In this document: positions 21,291-31,673 of the stretch, piece after piece
How the letters are laid out: each line of letters starts with the position of its first letter
Position numbering within the stretch: position 1 is the first letter of the stretch
Assembly (NCBI RefSeq): GCF_004664715.2
Contig: NC_051069.1
Location: 77,150,647 to 77,214,646 of the forward strand
DNA length: 64,000 nucleotides
From: Peromyscus leucopus
Lineage: Eukaryota > Chordata > Mammalia > Rodentia > Cricetidae
Reading direction: 5' to 3'
Notes under the pieces: model-generated
The model's input: the letters and a program-made list of their open reading frames with translations, nothing else
Told to the model about the DNA's origin: nothing
The model's database searches: none
Made by a program: the position numbers and the translations under genes

Positions 21291-21920
21291 TAAGGTTATT
21301 GTCAGGGCATGGAGGGAAGGTGTTGTATGACATTATTCCAGGAGAAATATGAGCAATCATCTCCTCAACCCCCTAACAAGCAACCAACAACAGACTAAAG
21401 TATAGATAACTTGGTGAACAATGAGTCTTACTGGAGTTACTTACAGGAATGTCGGTATGGGGGTTACTTACAGGAGCAGAAACGACTCAAAGACAGCTGC
21501 TTCAGCAAAGCCCACCCCAGCATGGGTGACAGCCTGCAGGCAGCTCAACAGGTTGGAGGGTGTTCATTCCCTGTGGCTCTATTGGTCTGAACCTCTTCCG
21601 GGCAACTCAATGATCTCTGCTTCTTCCAGGCTGCTGGGCTTGTCTGAGAGTAACTCCGTGGGTCTTTACTGTTTTAAACACTATTGGAGGGTGTGGTCTA
21701 ATGAATCTATTCAGTTTCATGGACTTCCTGAAGCTATTTTGAACTCTTGGCTTCCTTTCTTAAGGAGTTTCCCTACAGAATGGAGTGTTTTGCCTCTCCT
21801 TAGAACACCATATTGCTTAACTTCCTTATAAATAGCCTATCTTAAAATATCTTGCTGTTTCACCTCCCTTTTACATCTTCTTTCTTAAGAAGTTTCCATC
21901 TGAGGTGGAAGATTTTAATC
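21291..21920 (+). repeat. Medium-reiteration rodent repeat (RMER1-like, tentative)
   Basis: I recognise a recurrent rodent sequence: ACAAGCAACCAACAACAGAC-type start, AACTTGGTGAACAATGAGTC, GTTACTTACAGGAGCAGAAA, CAAAGCCCACCCCAGCATGG and ACTTCCTTATAAATAGCC. A 136-codon frame at 21421-21831 lies inside and is not a gene. The family name is from memory. Confidence 0.6.
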
Positions 21921-21944
21921 TCCCGGGAAACTGATACCCAACAG

Positions 21945-22095
21945 AAGGATACTAGCAATATGGGGTCAGGAGGATGAAGAAGGCATATGGGGAGGGGGAA
22001 TGAATGAGAACAAAGTTATGTATGAAAATACTATCATGAAACCCATTACTTTGTATATTAACTTTAAAAAGCAATAAAAATAAACAGATAAATAC
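21945..22095 (+). mobile_element. L1 3' end
   Basis: GGGGAGGGGGAATGAATGAG, then TATCATGAAACCCATTACTT, TGTATATTAACTTTAAAAAG and AATAAAAATAAA is the 3' UTR end of rodent L1 in plus orientation, closing the L1 mosaic of 19425-22095. Confidence 0.75.
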
Positions 22096-23526
22096 CTATA
22101 CACGTAAATCAGCTCTCTGAACTATTCCTTCAAAGTAATTTTTTAAAGTTGCCAAAATGTATAATTCTTTATATTTTCATAATCTCTATTAACTGTCAAA
22201 TTGATGGCATATGGCAAGAACAGTTCACACAAGGTTTCAGCAGCTCCCCACTCACCACTTGAAGAAAGTAGAGACAACATTTACCTTTCTTGCCATAAAA
22301 ACTCTCAAAAACAAGTGATTTTTTTTTTAATGGAGAAGGTGTTTCCCAATTATGTTAAGCACAGGGAATCATTAAGCAGGCACCTACCACTCCAGGGAAA
22401 AGTTGGCTCATTCAACTCTAGTCATCATAAAATAGAGGTACTGTAAACAGAACTTTCGGGCTACACCACAGCGCCTTCAGCCTTCATTTGGTGGTCTCGC
22501 TTCTCAGTAAGGCTACTCCAAGGCTGCTGATAGCAACCAATTAATCAGCCGGTATTAGACTGTGTGATACAGAGCAATAAGGTGCTAACGAGGACCACAT
22601 GTGGTTGTGAATGGCCTCCATGTGACCAGCCATGCTCAACCTAGTAGAGAGGAAACACTCAATATGAAGGAGCCACTAGGGGTCTTAGAAGTGGTGCCAA
22701 CTTGCAACACTGCGTGTTTGGGATGGCATGATCCTTGGGAAGAGCCCAAAAGTGCATTGATGCTTTTATTCTATTCAGTATCAAAATATCTTCAGGGTTC
22801 TTATCTACTCAAGATGATTGTTGGCCCATTACATTTCAACACTTAACAATCAAAATCAACTCAGTAAGGACATTGAGTTCTTTGGAAAAATAAACATGCT
22901 TATATTATGCCACATATCAGCCAGCTGATGTCAAACAATCACAGAGAATTGCTATTTCATTATCATTTCTGAAACATGCTTTGAGGAGCTTAAGTTCAAG
23001 GCTAATTCCAAGGTTCACATATTTTTATATCTTATTTACATCAATATTTTATTATCTCAAAACCAACAGCGTATTGATATTAGTGGCCCAAGTAGAATTT
23101 CTGACTAAATGTGGCAGTTTTTGGTCATTGATGCTCATAGGCCGACTGTGTGGTCTGAAGTTGGGCTTTGAAATCCTTTTTATTTCTCTTTCCCATCCTA
23201 TATGTGTTTTATTGTTAATGAGCATGTGGTGCCTGCATCTATCAATGGCAGCCATATTTTGTCTGGCATTGAGATGTGAGTATCCACTAGGATTGGGGTG
23301 CTTAGTTACCCCCAGAGTTTGCTCTGCAGCAAAGTTTAGGAATAAGCGCATTAGTGCTCTGAGGGATGATTTCATTAACATTCCACTTATCTACAAAAGG
23401 TCAGGTATTTGTTTTCTATGAATACAGCTCTGTTGTGTAGGATCAGGTAAACATTTTTATAACTTCATATGTTGCTTTCCATTCTGGTTAATATTGCTAT
23501 CTAACAAACGACTGCAAAATTAGAGA
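22096..23526. other. Unique sequence with no supported gene
   Basis: The longest frame is 146 codons at 22981-23421 on the plus strand, with a 109-codon antisense frame over it. The translated product is hydrophobic in places, but I recognise no family. Two 81-codon frames precede it. Confidence 0.45.
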
Positions 23527-23695
23527 TATGAGTTGGTGTGGAAGCACATTCCTGTAATTTTAGCATGAGGAAGTGAAAACAGGAGCATGAAGAATTCAAG
23601 GTCACTCTGGGCTGTATGGGGAGTTCAAGGCCAGCCTGAGTCACATGAGCCTCCATGTCAAAAAAAGAAAGAAAGAAAAGAAAAAAAAGGAGGGG
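23527..23695 (+). mobile_element. Degenerate B1 SINE
   Basis: TGTGGAAGCACATTCCTGTA is a diverged B1 head, followed by GTTCAAGGCCAGCCTGAGTC and an A-rich tail with GAAAGAAAGAAAAG. It looks old and carries a small internal duplication (TTCAAGGTCA and TTCAAGGCCA). Confidence 0.8.
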
Positions 23696-23989
23696 AAATG
23701 AAGTTCACAGATTCTGAAGGCCAAGGATTCTCATGGGACACAGCACAGCATGTGTCATTTCTCTGTGGTGTCTACGACCTACAGATGCTCTCCTTACATC
23801 TAAGACTCACAAGCTAGGGGTAAATCAAAATCTGGGGCATCGTGAATCTTTGGGTGCTTCTTTACTCATATGCCTGGCACCTATACAGGGATACAGACAT
23901 TAGGTAAGACTGTCGACAAGTCCACCTCAGACGGCCTCTCCACAGACACCTCAAGATAGTCCATCTATGTAGTTATTACTGTTATCGTG

Positions 23990-24148
23990 TGTATGTGTGT
24001 GCATGATGTGTATGTGCGGGTCTATGTGCATACTAAGGTCAAAGGACAACTTTTGTGGAGTTGGTTCTCTCCTTCCACCTTTTGGTGGGTTCCAGATCAC
24101 ACTCAGGTTGCCAGGCCTTTACCCCGGGAGCCATCTCACCAGCCCAAA
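23990..24148 (-). mobile_element. B4 SINE, antisense
   Basis: The plus strand shows a TATGTGTGTGCATG tail, then AAGGTCAAAGGACAACTTTT, TCTCTCCTTCCACCTTTTGG and GGGAGCCATCTCACCAGCCC, reverse complement of a B4. The head is at the right end. Confidence 0.85.
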
Positions 24149-24654
24149 AGTCAGTCTTTGTCTCCAATGTGAATGTCCCAGGTGACAATTAAGGCACAGT
24201 AGGATTTTGTCACCATCTTACCCACTCCGTGCAATTGCCTGAATTGCAAACAAACACACCAGCAACCACAGACTCAGTACCGTGGGGAAGTGATTTGGCA
24301 GTGAGGGATACCACTCACAGTGTTTCACCCATTTCCGCCCAGCTTCAACTTAAGACGTGCCCTACAGCTTTCCTCGGAGCATTCCTGATACAAGCAAAAG
24401 GGAGCACATATGTACACAGAACCTTTGCAGTGTCTATCAAATCATGGAGGACACGTGGTCAGCTTTCCCACTGAGGTGGAAATGAACAAGCAAAAGAGAC
24501 AAGCCCAAGAGACAAGGGGAAATGCCCTTTTTACACCTGCAAATAATTTTCACCTTTCTGTACAGTGGTCTGTTGGATTGTAACTGTATCAAAACCGAAT
24601 TTCCACAGCGTCTCACTGTTTGCAGAGAGGGTTAGCATCTCGAGGCACAGGTAG
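24149..24654. other. Unique sequence, nothing recognised
   Basis: An 81-codon frame at 24229-24474 is unsupported. No repeats recognised. Confidence 0.4.
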
Positions 24655-24790
24655 CCCTGAGAGGGGAAAGGTGGGTTTTAATAGATCCACTTTGCAGATA
24701 TGGAAACAGACGGTTAATGACATGAAGTGAGCTATGTCCAGTCACACTGCTAGTGTGTGACAGAGCCAAAGCTCAGAGCCAGGGTCCATT
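24655..24790 (+). mobile_element. MIR SINE (mammal-wide)
   Basis: CCACTTTGCAGATATGGAAA, then a CACTGCTAGTGTGTGACAGA and GCCAAAGCTCAGAGCCAGG block match the MIR core and its 3' part, in plus orientation. Divergence is high, as expected for a pre-radiation SINE. Confidence 0.8.
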
Positions 24791-25154
24791 GGCCCCACCC
24801 CACATTCCATTCCACTGAGCTCATCCCATTGTCTTCACTAGCTGCATCATGCAAGCATCACTGTGCACACCCCAGCCATTCTACTGAGAGCACCTGAGCC
24901 ATCAACTCAAAAAGCTGCTAGCTGATACATCATTAGTTGAAATGTGTTGAGGGCTTACTGTTTTCCATGTCCGGCATGGCCGAGTACAAAGCTTACCTGT
25001 TATGCGTGAATTTATTCATATAACGTAAATAAGTAAAGGGATGTGTATAGTCATCAAAACACAAACAAAGCCATGATGGGTCATATATAATTTTGCATAA
25101 GGTAATGATGATGTGCCCTCTGGTAGCACTGAGTAAATGTAAAAATGCGAAGTA
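24791..25154. other. Unique sequence, possible second MIR-like trace
   Basis: TTGAGGGCTTACTGTTTTCC near 24950 resembles a MIR/L2 start, but is too short to call. No exon signals. Confidence 0.4.
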
Positions 25155-25365
25155 CAGGGCTGGAGAGATGGCTCCGGAATTAAGGTGGCATACTGTTTGT
25201 GCAGAGGATGTGCATTTGGTTCTCAGTACCTGGGTTGGGTGGTTATAACTGCCTGTAACTCCAACTCCAAGGGGTCCAACCTTTCTTCCGGCTCCCTGAG
25301 GTACTCACACACATTTGTGTCACACACACACAAATATAAAGCTAAACCTTTATGACCAAAAAAAA
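25155..25365 (+). mobile_element. B2/B3 SINE
   Basis: TACAGGGCTGGAGAGATGGC starts the tRNA-like head; GTTCTCAGTACCTGGGTTGG and CTGTAACTCCAACTCCAAGG follow. The CA-rich tail leads to a short A run at 25358-25370. Confidence 0.88.
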
Positions 25366-25370
25366 AAAAA

Positions 25371-26969
25371 TGTTGAATTCATTGCTAAGCAGGGTGTCTC
25401 TTGCCTATGGCCTACCTCATCATGTGGGGCCATGTATGCAACTTCTAAAAGAAAGAGAAAAACAGAAAAGCAACAATGGCTTGATTTCTCCTTCAAGGCA
25501 CAAGGAAAACAGAAAGAGCCAGCAGCAGCAGCCTTGGCACTGTCACATCCACCCTACAGTTACTTCCGTCTCCATGACTTAGAAGCCCCCTCATTGCACT
25601 ATACGACCCCATCAAGCAAACTTAGGCTTTCTCTAAGTCAACCTCTCTATGTATCATGACAATGATAACTTTGTTGACATTACTGTTTTATTCTATTGGG
25701 GATTTAAGATGTTTAAAACTTCTATTAATGTTTTAGGATATATTTTACTCCAATATACAGGTGTTGAGTGTTCCACCCAATTCTATTTTTCCCACGAACT
25801 CATCGTTTTTGTTGCATGAAAGTCTATAATGCCTTGTCTGTGAGGAGTGTGTTACCCTGTATGAAAAACAACTGTCATTTCATTGAACCCTCATCTTAGC
25901 CTTTTTTACAAGAGAGAACACTATGTGTGCTTTTCATTCAACATCAAAACCCCACATTCTGAGCATCTCCTAATCTGTGTCCCCCTTCTTTCTCCTGTTG
26001 TAATGTTAGCCAAGTTTCTGCACCAGTCAAAAGCCTTTTCCTAAGACATCCCCCTGAAAGATGGAGAATCACCTGCCATGTTGATAGAAGGAGGGAGCAT
26101 GCCCAGCATCTAAGTGGACAGCAGTTACTATTGTTTAGGGCAGGAGTTCATATGCACACACCAAAAAAAACTCCCAAGAAAACTTTTTAAGTTTAGAAGA
26201 AAGACAGATGGGATTCCAAGAAATAGATCCTAGGAGGGAAATCCATTTGGCAATCTGAACACCCTAGGCAATTTTCCTAAAGTGGCAAATAGCCATTGAG
26301 TTACTCTACCTGAGGTCAGCAACAGAGAAAGAATCAGAAAGACCAGCTTGGGACCTTCTCTCCTCCCTCAAAATGCAGCATTCCTGCCGCTTGGCACATT
26401 CACAGTCCTGCAAGACTGTGCTCCATGCTGTATTTCACACCCGCTCTGGCTTCACATCAGAACAAGGTCAGTGTTTGTTTGGAATGGAATAGGGGTGTGC
26501 TGGTGAATGACATGTATGTATGTTTTGCTCACAAGAAATGCAGTTCACCTTTCCTCTCTGAGTAAACTCACATTTTGGGAGAGACTACACTGTAAAGCTT
26601 TCAAAGGGAGCCCCTCCCCACATGGGGTGCTCAAAACAGACTTTATCAAACCACAAGCTCCTCCTGTTTCAAACAAGAAGTCTCCACAAAGGGGGATGGG
26701 GGCTCTGTAAGACTCTTGGATTTGGGGTTTGTTGGGGTGTGGTTATATTTCTTGTGAAGTGAATTCTAAGTGTTAACAGAGAAAATAAACCAAGTTAGTG
26801 GAATTGAGGGTGGAGATTAAATAAATGAATTCCAGTAATTATATCTGTAAGATCCTGGACTGGCAAATTTTCTCCTTTTCTTTGAGTGTTCAAAAGAGAC
26901 TCAATAAATGTTTCTCTGCTCCTACCTCTTCAGCATATCCTGCTGCTGTGAGCCACCACAACCAGCAAA
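25371..26969. other. Unique sequence with no supported gene
   Basis: Frames of 114 codons (25315-25659, starting in the SINE) and 67 codons (26507-26710) are unsupported. No repeats recognised. Confidence 0.4.
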
Positions 26970-27034
26970 AATGACTAAGAATCATTGTATGCATGCATGA
27001 AACTGTCAAAGAATAAAAATCAGTAAATAAAAAA
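26970..27034 (+). mobile_element. Possible L1 3' tail
   Basis: GCATGCATGAAACTGTCAAA followed by GAATAAAAATCAGTAAATAA resembles the terminal L1 3' UTR. Only about 60 bp, so tentative. Confidence 0.4.
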
Positions 27035-30000
27035 GTTTCTACCAGAAAGAAGAACGCTACAGCCTAGGTGAAGGGAATCAACTCTACTCAGCTTTTAAAT
27101 TAGAAACAGAGTAAGACAGACCTTGTAGCATGTAGCAGAGTCTATGTTGCATTTGGAAGCAGGCAGGAGGTAAGGATAGAGAACCCGAAGTGTCCCGTTA
27201 GATCCCTGCTTTATTTCATCTGCAGCCACATGTGTCTGTCAAATCTTAGCCACAAAATCAGGGTGCTGCAAAGACTTTGAGGGTTCATCAAATCCACACC
27301 CAAGCCTGTGGGAAGACCTCCCACCAACCCTCCAGTCACGTGGGGACTTACCCTGTTGCTAAAGACCTCCACGAAGTCTCACAGTGTTCAAACGCCAGCT
27401 CTCCTGCCAGCACTGCACTTGGCCTGTTGAATTTGCATTGGCCCTACCCCCTTTAATGAGTCCCACCAGCTCCTGCAACAGTCCCCTTCCCTCTGCTCTA
27501 AATATCTCACATCTGCCTGCAAGGGATATTCAGACTGGTTCTGGATACCAAGCCAGCAGGAACCTGTTCTCCTCCAGACCAAGGCTGAAACCCAGGTGCC
27601 AAGACTCAGGCCGCTGAGGCCCCTCCATCAGCCTTGAGCGAACACTTTTAGCTTGGCAGCTTCTGCAAGGCTGGCAAGAGAAAAGGTAAATTCCTAAACA
27701 CTCAGAAGCTTCAGAGTATTTTCTTCTTTGCAAGGAAAAAACAGTACATATCTTGTCTTAAGGATGCTGTAGTGGCATCTAATATGAAATCCCTCCCTCT
27801 TCTTTTCAACAGTGAATTGATAATTAGTTACCTCAAATCAAACATGTCTCAAAGCTTGCAGGACCAACATGTACACTCCACTCTCTTGAAATAGCAGGGG
27901 AGAAAAATTTTTCCCTCTAGTAATGTAATAGAATTTGAGATGACAGCCCCAGGGATACAGAAACAGTTCCTAAGAATGATATTTTGCAGGAAACATTTGT
28001 GGTCAGAAACCAGGGTCACATATGAGGAGCACTCTCTAAGTATGGCCACAGTGTGCCTGCTCCCTTACCTCCTGACCCTCCTCAGAGTGGCTCCTTCTCA
28101 TCTCCAAGGCGAGTTGAGAGTGTTCACCAGTTAAAAGGCAAATGCCCCTAAAGAGGTTCAGGGAGAGTTGTCAGCAACTGTTCCCAGCAGCTGATCGTCT
28201 CAGAGGAACTAGAAACCTAGCCCCTGCAGCCTTTAGCAGATGGACCACTGGAAACAGGGTCACCACGCCACTGATGGTGGAGTGATGTGAAGGGCTGAGT
28301 CCTCATGCATCCACTGCTTTGGTTTCAGCAACTCAAGTAGAGAAGCCTCACACTATGGAAAAGCCATGAAGGTTTACTGCATGACTGTTTACTTCAGTAA
28401 TAGTGACTCAGCTCTAAGTGGGACCAAGGTCACAGGTGAAAAAAAATGGGGAGGCCCTTGCAGCCAAACTCTCCTCAGGTGGTGCTGAGGTCTATCAAAT
28501 CCAGGACAGCATCCCAGAGCCAGCAACAGCCCCACAGGTAAAGAATGGTACTTGCTACCCTCAGCAGTCTGCTGGCCATGGGCTCTCTCTCTAAGGTCTC
28601 CTTTGAGCTGAAAGCAGACTTTGACATTCAACGTAAACATTATCAAAGGTCCCCTCACACATTATCATAAGCATCTTTCAGGCCCCCTTGCATCTGTACT
28701 GACTGAGAAATCCCAGCCAAGCTCCTATGACCTCTAAACATGAAGATGACCCTGAGGTGATGTGTGAATTTGGAGCACATTAAATCAATGTGTCAAAACT
28801 CAGGTCATGCTTTTTTTTACCACGGCAATTCTCTCAAACTAAATGGAGACTTCCCTCCATCCCACCCCTGGGCCAAACAGATTGCTAAAACACACTAGCT
28901 TCATGTGACTTTTTAAGAAAGCATGTCAAATCACACTATCATAAACCTTTCTCTTTTCAGGTTCAGGGCTGGAGCATCATTAACATCCAGCTTGATCATC
29001 TTTGGTTCCACAATCCAGATGTCACTGTCTTCAGGAGAAAACCAGACACTTCGTAGGAAGAGTAGTAGCGCCCTCTGCTGGCTCCATTTGCAGGCTGGAT
29101 TTTTATAAGGTGGAAATTTGGGCATGAAGTCTTTTGATGCTAAAATCCCCTGTAGTTAAGAGGGGAAATGAGATTTTTGAATGTGACGTTCTTCATTTCC
29201 TCAGGAACACACACCTCAGCAAAGAGAGTCTCCAATTTCTTCCATTATTATTCCTAGTATTTAATACAGCCAGTCACATTAGAATTGACGACATCCCCAT
29301 GGCATTGTTCCCCACCACTAACGGTATGAGGCAAAACCATGGGAACAGAAATGGAGAGGTCAGCTCTTTCCATCCTTTTTAATAGTCCCACTCATGGACA
29401 ATGGACCAGCACCAAGGGCATTCTTCAAGATGATCCCTCAGAACCACAGTGGGACAGGACAGCCACCTGAGACCATGAACCTCCTATTACACATACACAC
29501 CGTTTGGTATGCTGTTCTGAACATTGAGTTAAGCTTGAATCTGCAAGAAGAAATCCAACAGCCATCTAGCTCAACCACCCTGGTCCCTCACTACCAGAAG
29601 AATCTCTCTGAGTCCAGATAATCAAAGCCCCTCTAGATGGATGGGCGTGTTATTCAACCAAGACTTCACTGTGTTCAACAAGTATGCAGTTAGCGCATAG
29701 GCTGCTTTGGAACCATGTAGACATCAAAGATGATGTAAACAGAAGACAATACTTTCAACAGTTATCATCTAAGGGAGAACGCAGGAGACATACAAATAAG
29801 TCTGAAAATGATCTGTCACAATCTACAAATGTCGTGAAAGACAAGGACACAGTGCCACAGGAGACACCGAGCCTAGGAAAATGCGATTTTTCTGAGGAGG
29901 TGACATTAAAACTGGTACCAAAACTCTGGTCTTTGGTTCTTGCGTGTCAGGGGAAACAGAACTCCAGCAGAGCCATGAATGAGAAGGGCAACTGTCAGTC

Positions 30001-30489
30001 AGAGGGGCTCAACCACTGTGTGTGAACTTTCGTGCTACCCGTGTCTTTATGACCTTTTTTTTTTAATTGACTGAAAAATAATTACAAAGCTACATAAATC
30101 TTTCCCAGGAGTTGAACAAATTCCAACACCAAAATGAACTGCCAGCTTGTGTGAGGGAGTATAAGAAATCAGCAGCAAGACCATTCACAAGGCAGACATC
30201 TGTCTTCATCCACCTGCCTGTAATTACAGATCCACTGAGTTCTTGGCTTCCTCCTTGCATGCTTTTAACACAGTGTGCCCTACATGACCCCAAAATCAGA
30301 GTTTCATGTTATACGGACACCCTCTCCTTACCATTCTTACCCTCCTGGTCATCAACATTCCTGTGCTTAAACAGTGACCTTACACCAAAATTCCTGGAGT
30401 TTTATCCTAATTTTCTTTGACAATGCCTCAGAAAGATGGTCTGCACTGAGACAGCCATCATGTTCTTTCTCATTCGCAGGCCTTATATT
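27035..30489. other. Longest repeat-poor stretch, no supported gene
   Basis: About 3.4 kb with almost no recognisable repeat, the longest such stretch in the window. Frames of 77 (27384), 89 (28389 antisense), 82 (29134), 75 (29394), 113 (29684) and 102 (30112) codons occur. None shows a domain I recognise and none chains through evident splice sites. If the region holds functional non-coding DNA or exons, conservation would be the way to see it. Confidence 0.45.
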
Positions 30490-30842
30490 TAAATACATAC
30501 ATTTTAAATAAAAGTAGAAGGGGGCTATGAAGGGAGGAAGCAGCCTAAAGAAAGGAGGGTAAGAGGAGAAGAGAGGGTCATAGCGGCAAGAAATAAAAAC
30601 TATTCTGTGTTCTCTTTTATATGTAGACTCTAAATTCATATATGATATGGATACCATATATTAGTGACAGGGAAGCAGAAATGGAGCTATTGTGGAGAAG
30701 GGGAACCAGTGATGGGGGAAAAATGGGAGAGGGTGGGAAAGGAGTGGAGATGAGGAGGACACAATGATATATATGTATAAAGATGTCACAATGAAATCCA
30801 TACTTTTGTACACTCAAAATATTAACAAAAGAAAGGTGATTC
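30490..30842 (+). mobile_element. Rodent L1 3' end
   Basis: A GGGAGGAAGCAGCCTAAAG-type G-rich 3' UTR leads to GGGGAACCAGTGATGGGGGA, then ACAATGATATATATGTATAA and CACAATGAAATCCATACTTT. The plus orientation follows from this order. Antisense frames here are spurious. Confidence 0.7.
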
Positions 30843-30871
30843 ACAGCATTGTTTTATTTCTGTTGTTTAAA

Positions 30872-31022
30872 GAGCATTTAGACCTTACCATGTGTTAGCA
30901 GAGTTCCCAGGCTTTACGGCGTAGTAACTTACTTAAGTCCCAAAGTAATCCTTTGAGGTAGTTACTATCATTATCCCCTTGTTACAATGTAAGCAACTGA
31001 GGCACTAAGAGGATAAGAAACT
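30872..31022 (+). mobile_element. MIR SINE (mammal-wide)
   Basis: GACCTTACCATGTGTTAGCA, then AGTAATCCTTTGAGGTAGTT, CTATCATTATCCCCTTGTTA and ACTGAGGCACTAAGAGGATA follow the MIR consensus in order over about 150 bp. Confidence 0.85.
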
Positions 31023-31050
31023 TTATTGAGATGATTCAACTTGTATGTGA

Positions 31051-31166
31051 CCAATCCACAGTGTGTGTCCAGACAGAAACCGTGATGGAGGACTCCCCTT
31101 CATCCACACCAATCCACGGGTGTGTCCAGACAGAAACCATGATGGAGGACTCCCCTTCATCCACAC
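31051..31166 (+). repeat. Two-copy tandem duplication, 58-bp unit
   Basis: Unit 1 (31051-31108) starts CCAATCCACAGTGTGTGTCC and unit 2 (31109-31166) starts CCAATCCACGGGTGTGTCC. Both contain ACAGAAACC, GATGGAGGACTCCCCTTCAT and CCACAC. The few differences indicate a recent duplication. A 60-codon frame through it (31031-31213) repeats a motif of VQTETVMEDSPSST type, a consequence of the duplication. Confidence 0.93.
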
Positions 31167-31288
31167 AGCCTGCTCTCAGCACAAGTAAAGGTTCATCCAG
31201 AACCTCCTTTTAGGTAACTGCGTAATCTATGTCAGATTAATAGGTATAACCCTATTAATAAAACAGACAACTATACATCTCCAGTCCT

Positions 31289-31652
31289 TGTTGCTGGAGG
31301 GCTTCTCTCCAGGTTCCCCAAGCCCCGCAGTCCCACAATCCACTTATAAAATAATCACTCAGACGCTTATATCACTTATAAACTGTATGGCCATGGCAGG
31401 CTTCTTGCTAACTGTTCTTTTATCTTATATTAACCCATTTTTATAAATCTATACCTTGCCACGTGGCTGGTGGCTTACCGGCGCCTCTACATGCTCCTCT
31501 CCTGGCGGTGGCTGCAGTCTCTCTCCCCCTCAGCCTTCCACTTCCCAGAATTCTCCTCTCTCCTTGTCCCACCTACTTCCTGCCTGGCAACCTATTTCTT
31601 GCCTGGTCACTGGCCACCAGTGTTTTATTTACATAGAGTGATATCCACAGCA
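31289..31652 (-). mobile_element. 3' LTR of the mys-like element
   Basis: 364 bp from TGTTGCTGGAGG to ATCCACAGCA. It differs from the right LTR by four substitutions and one C-run indel, about 1.1%. Minus-strand reading begins TGCTGTGGAT and passes a TTTATAAG-like TATA candidate. Plus-strand frames of 61 and 86 codons across it are antisense by-products. Confidence 0.93.
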
Positions 31653-31673
31653 CTTCCCCTTTCTTCTTTTTTT
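31653..31673 (-). promoter_or_regulatory. Polypurine tract of the mys-like element
   Basis: On the minus strand this reads AAAGAAGAAAGGGGAAG directly ahead of the LTR's TG. Polypurine tracts prime plus-strand DNA synthesis in retroelements, and its position fixes the element's orientation. Confidence 0.88.

Noticed and set aside
21421..21831. 136-codon frame
   Set aside because: It sits in a dispersed rodent repeat that I recognise elsewhere, so it is not a gene.
22981..23421. 146-codon frame with hydrophobic stretches
   Set aside because: No recognisable family or splice context, and a 109-codon frame overlaps on the other strand; chance is likely.
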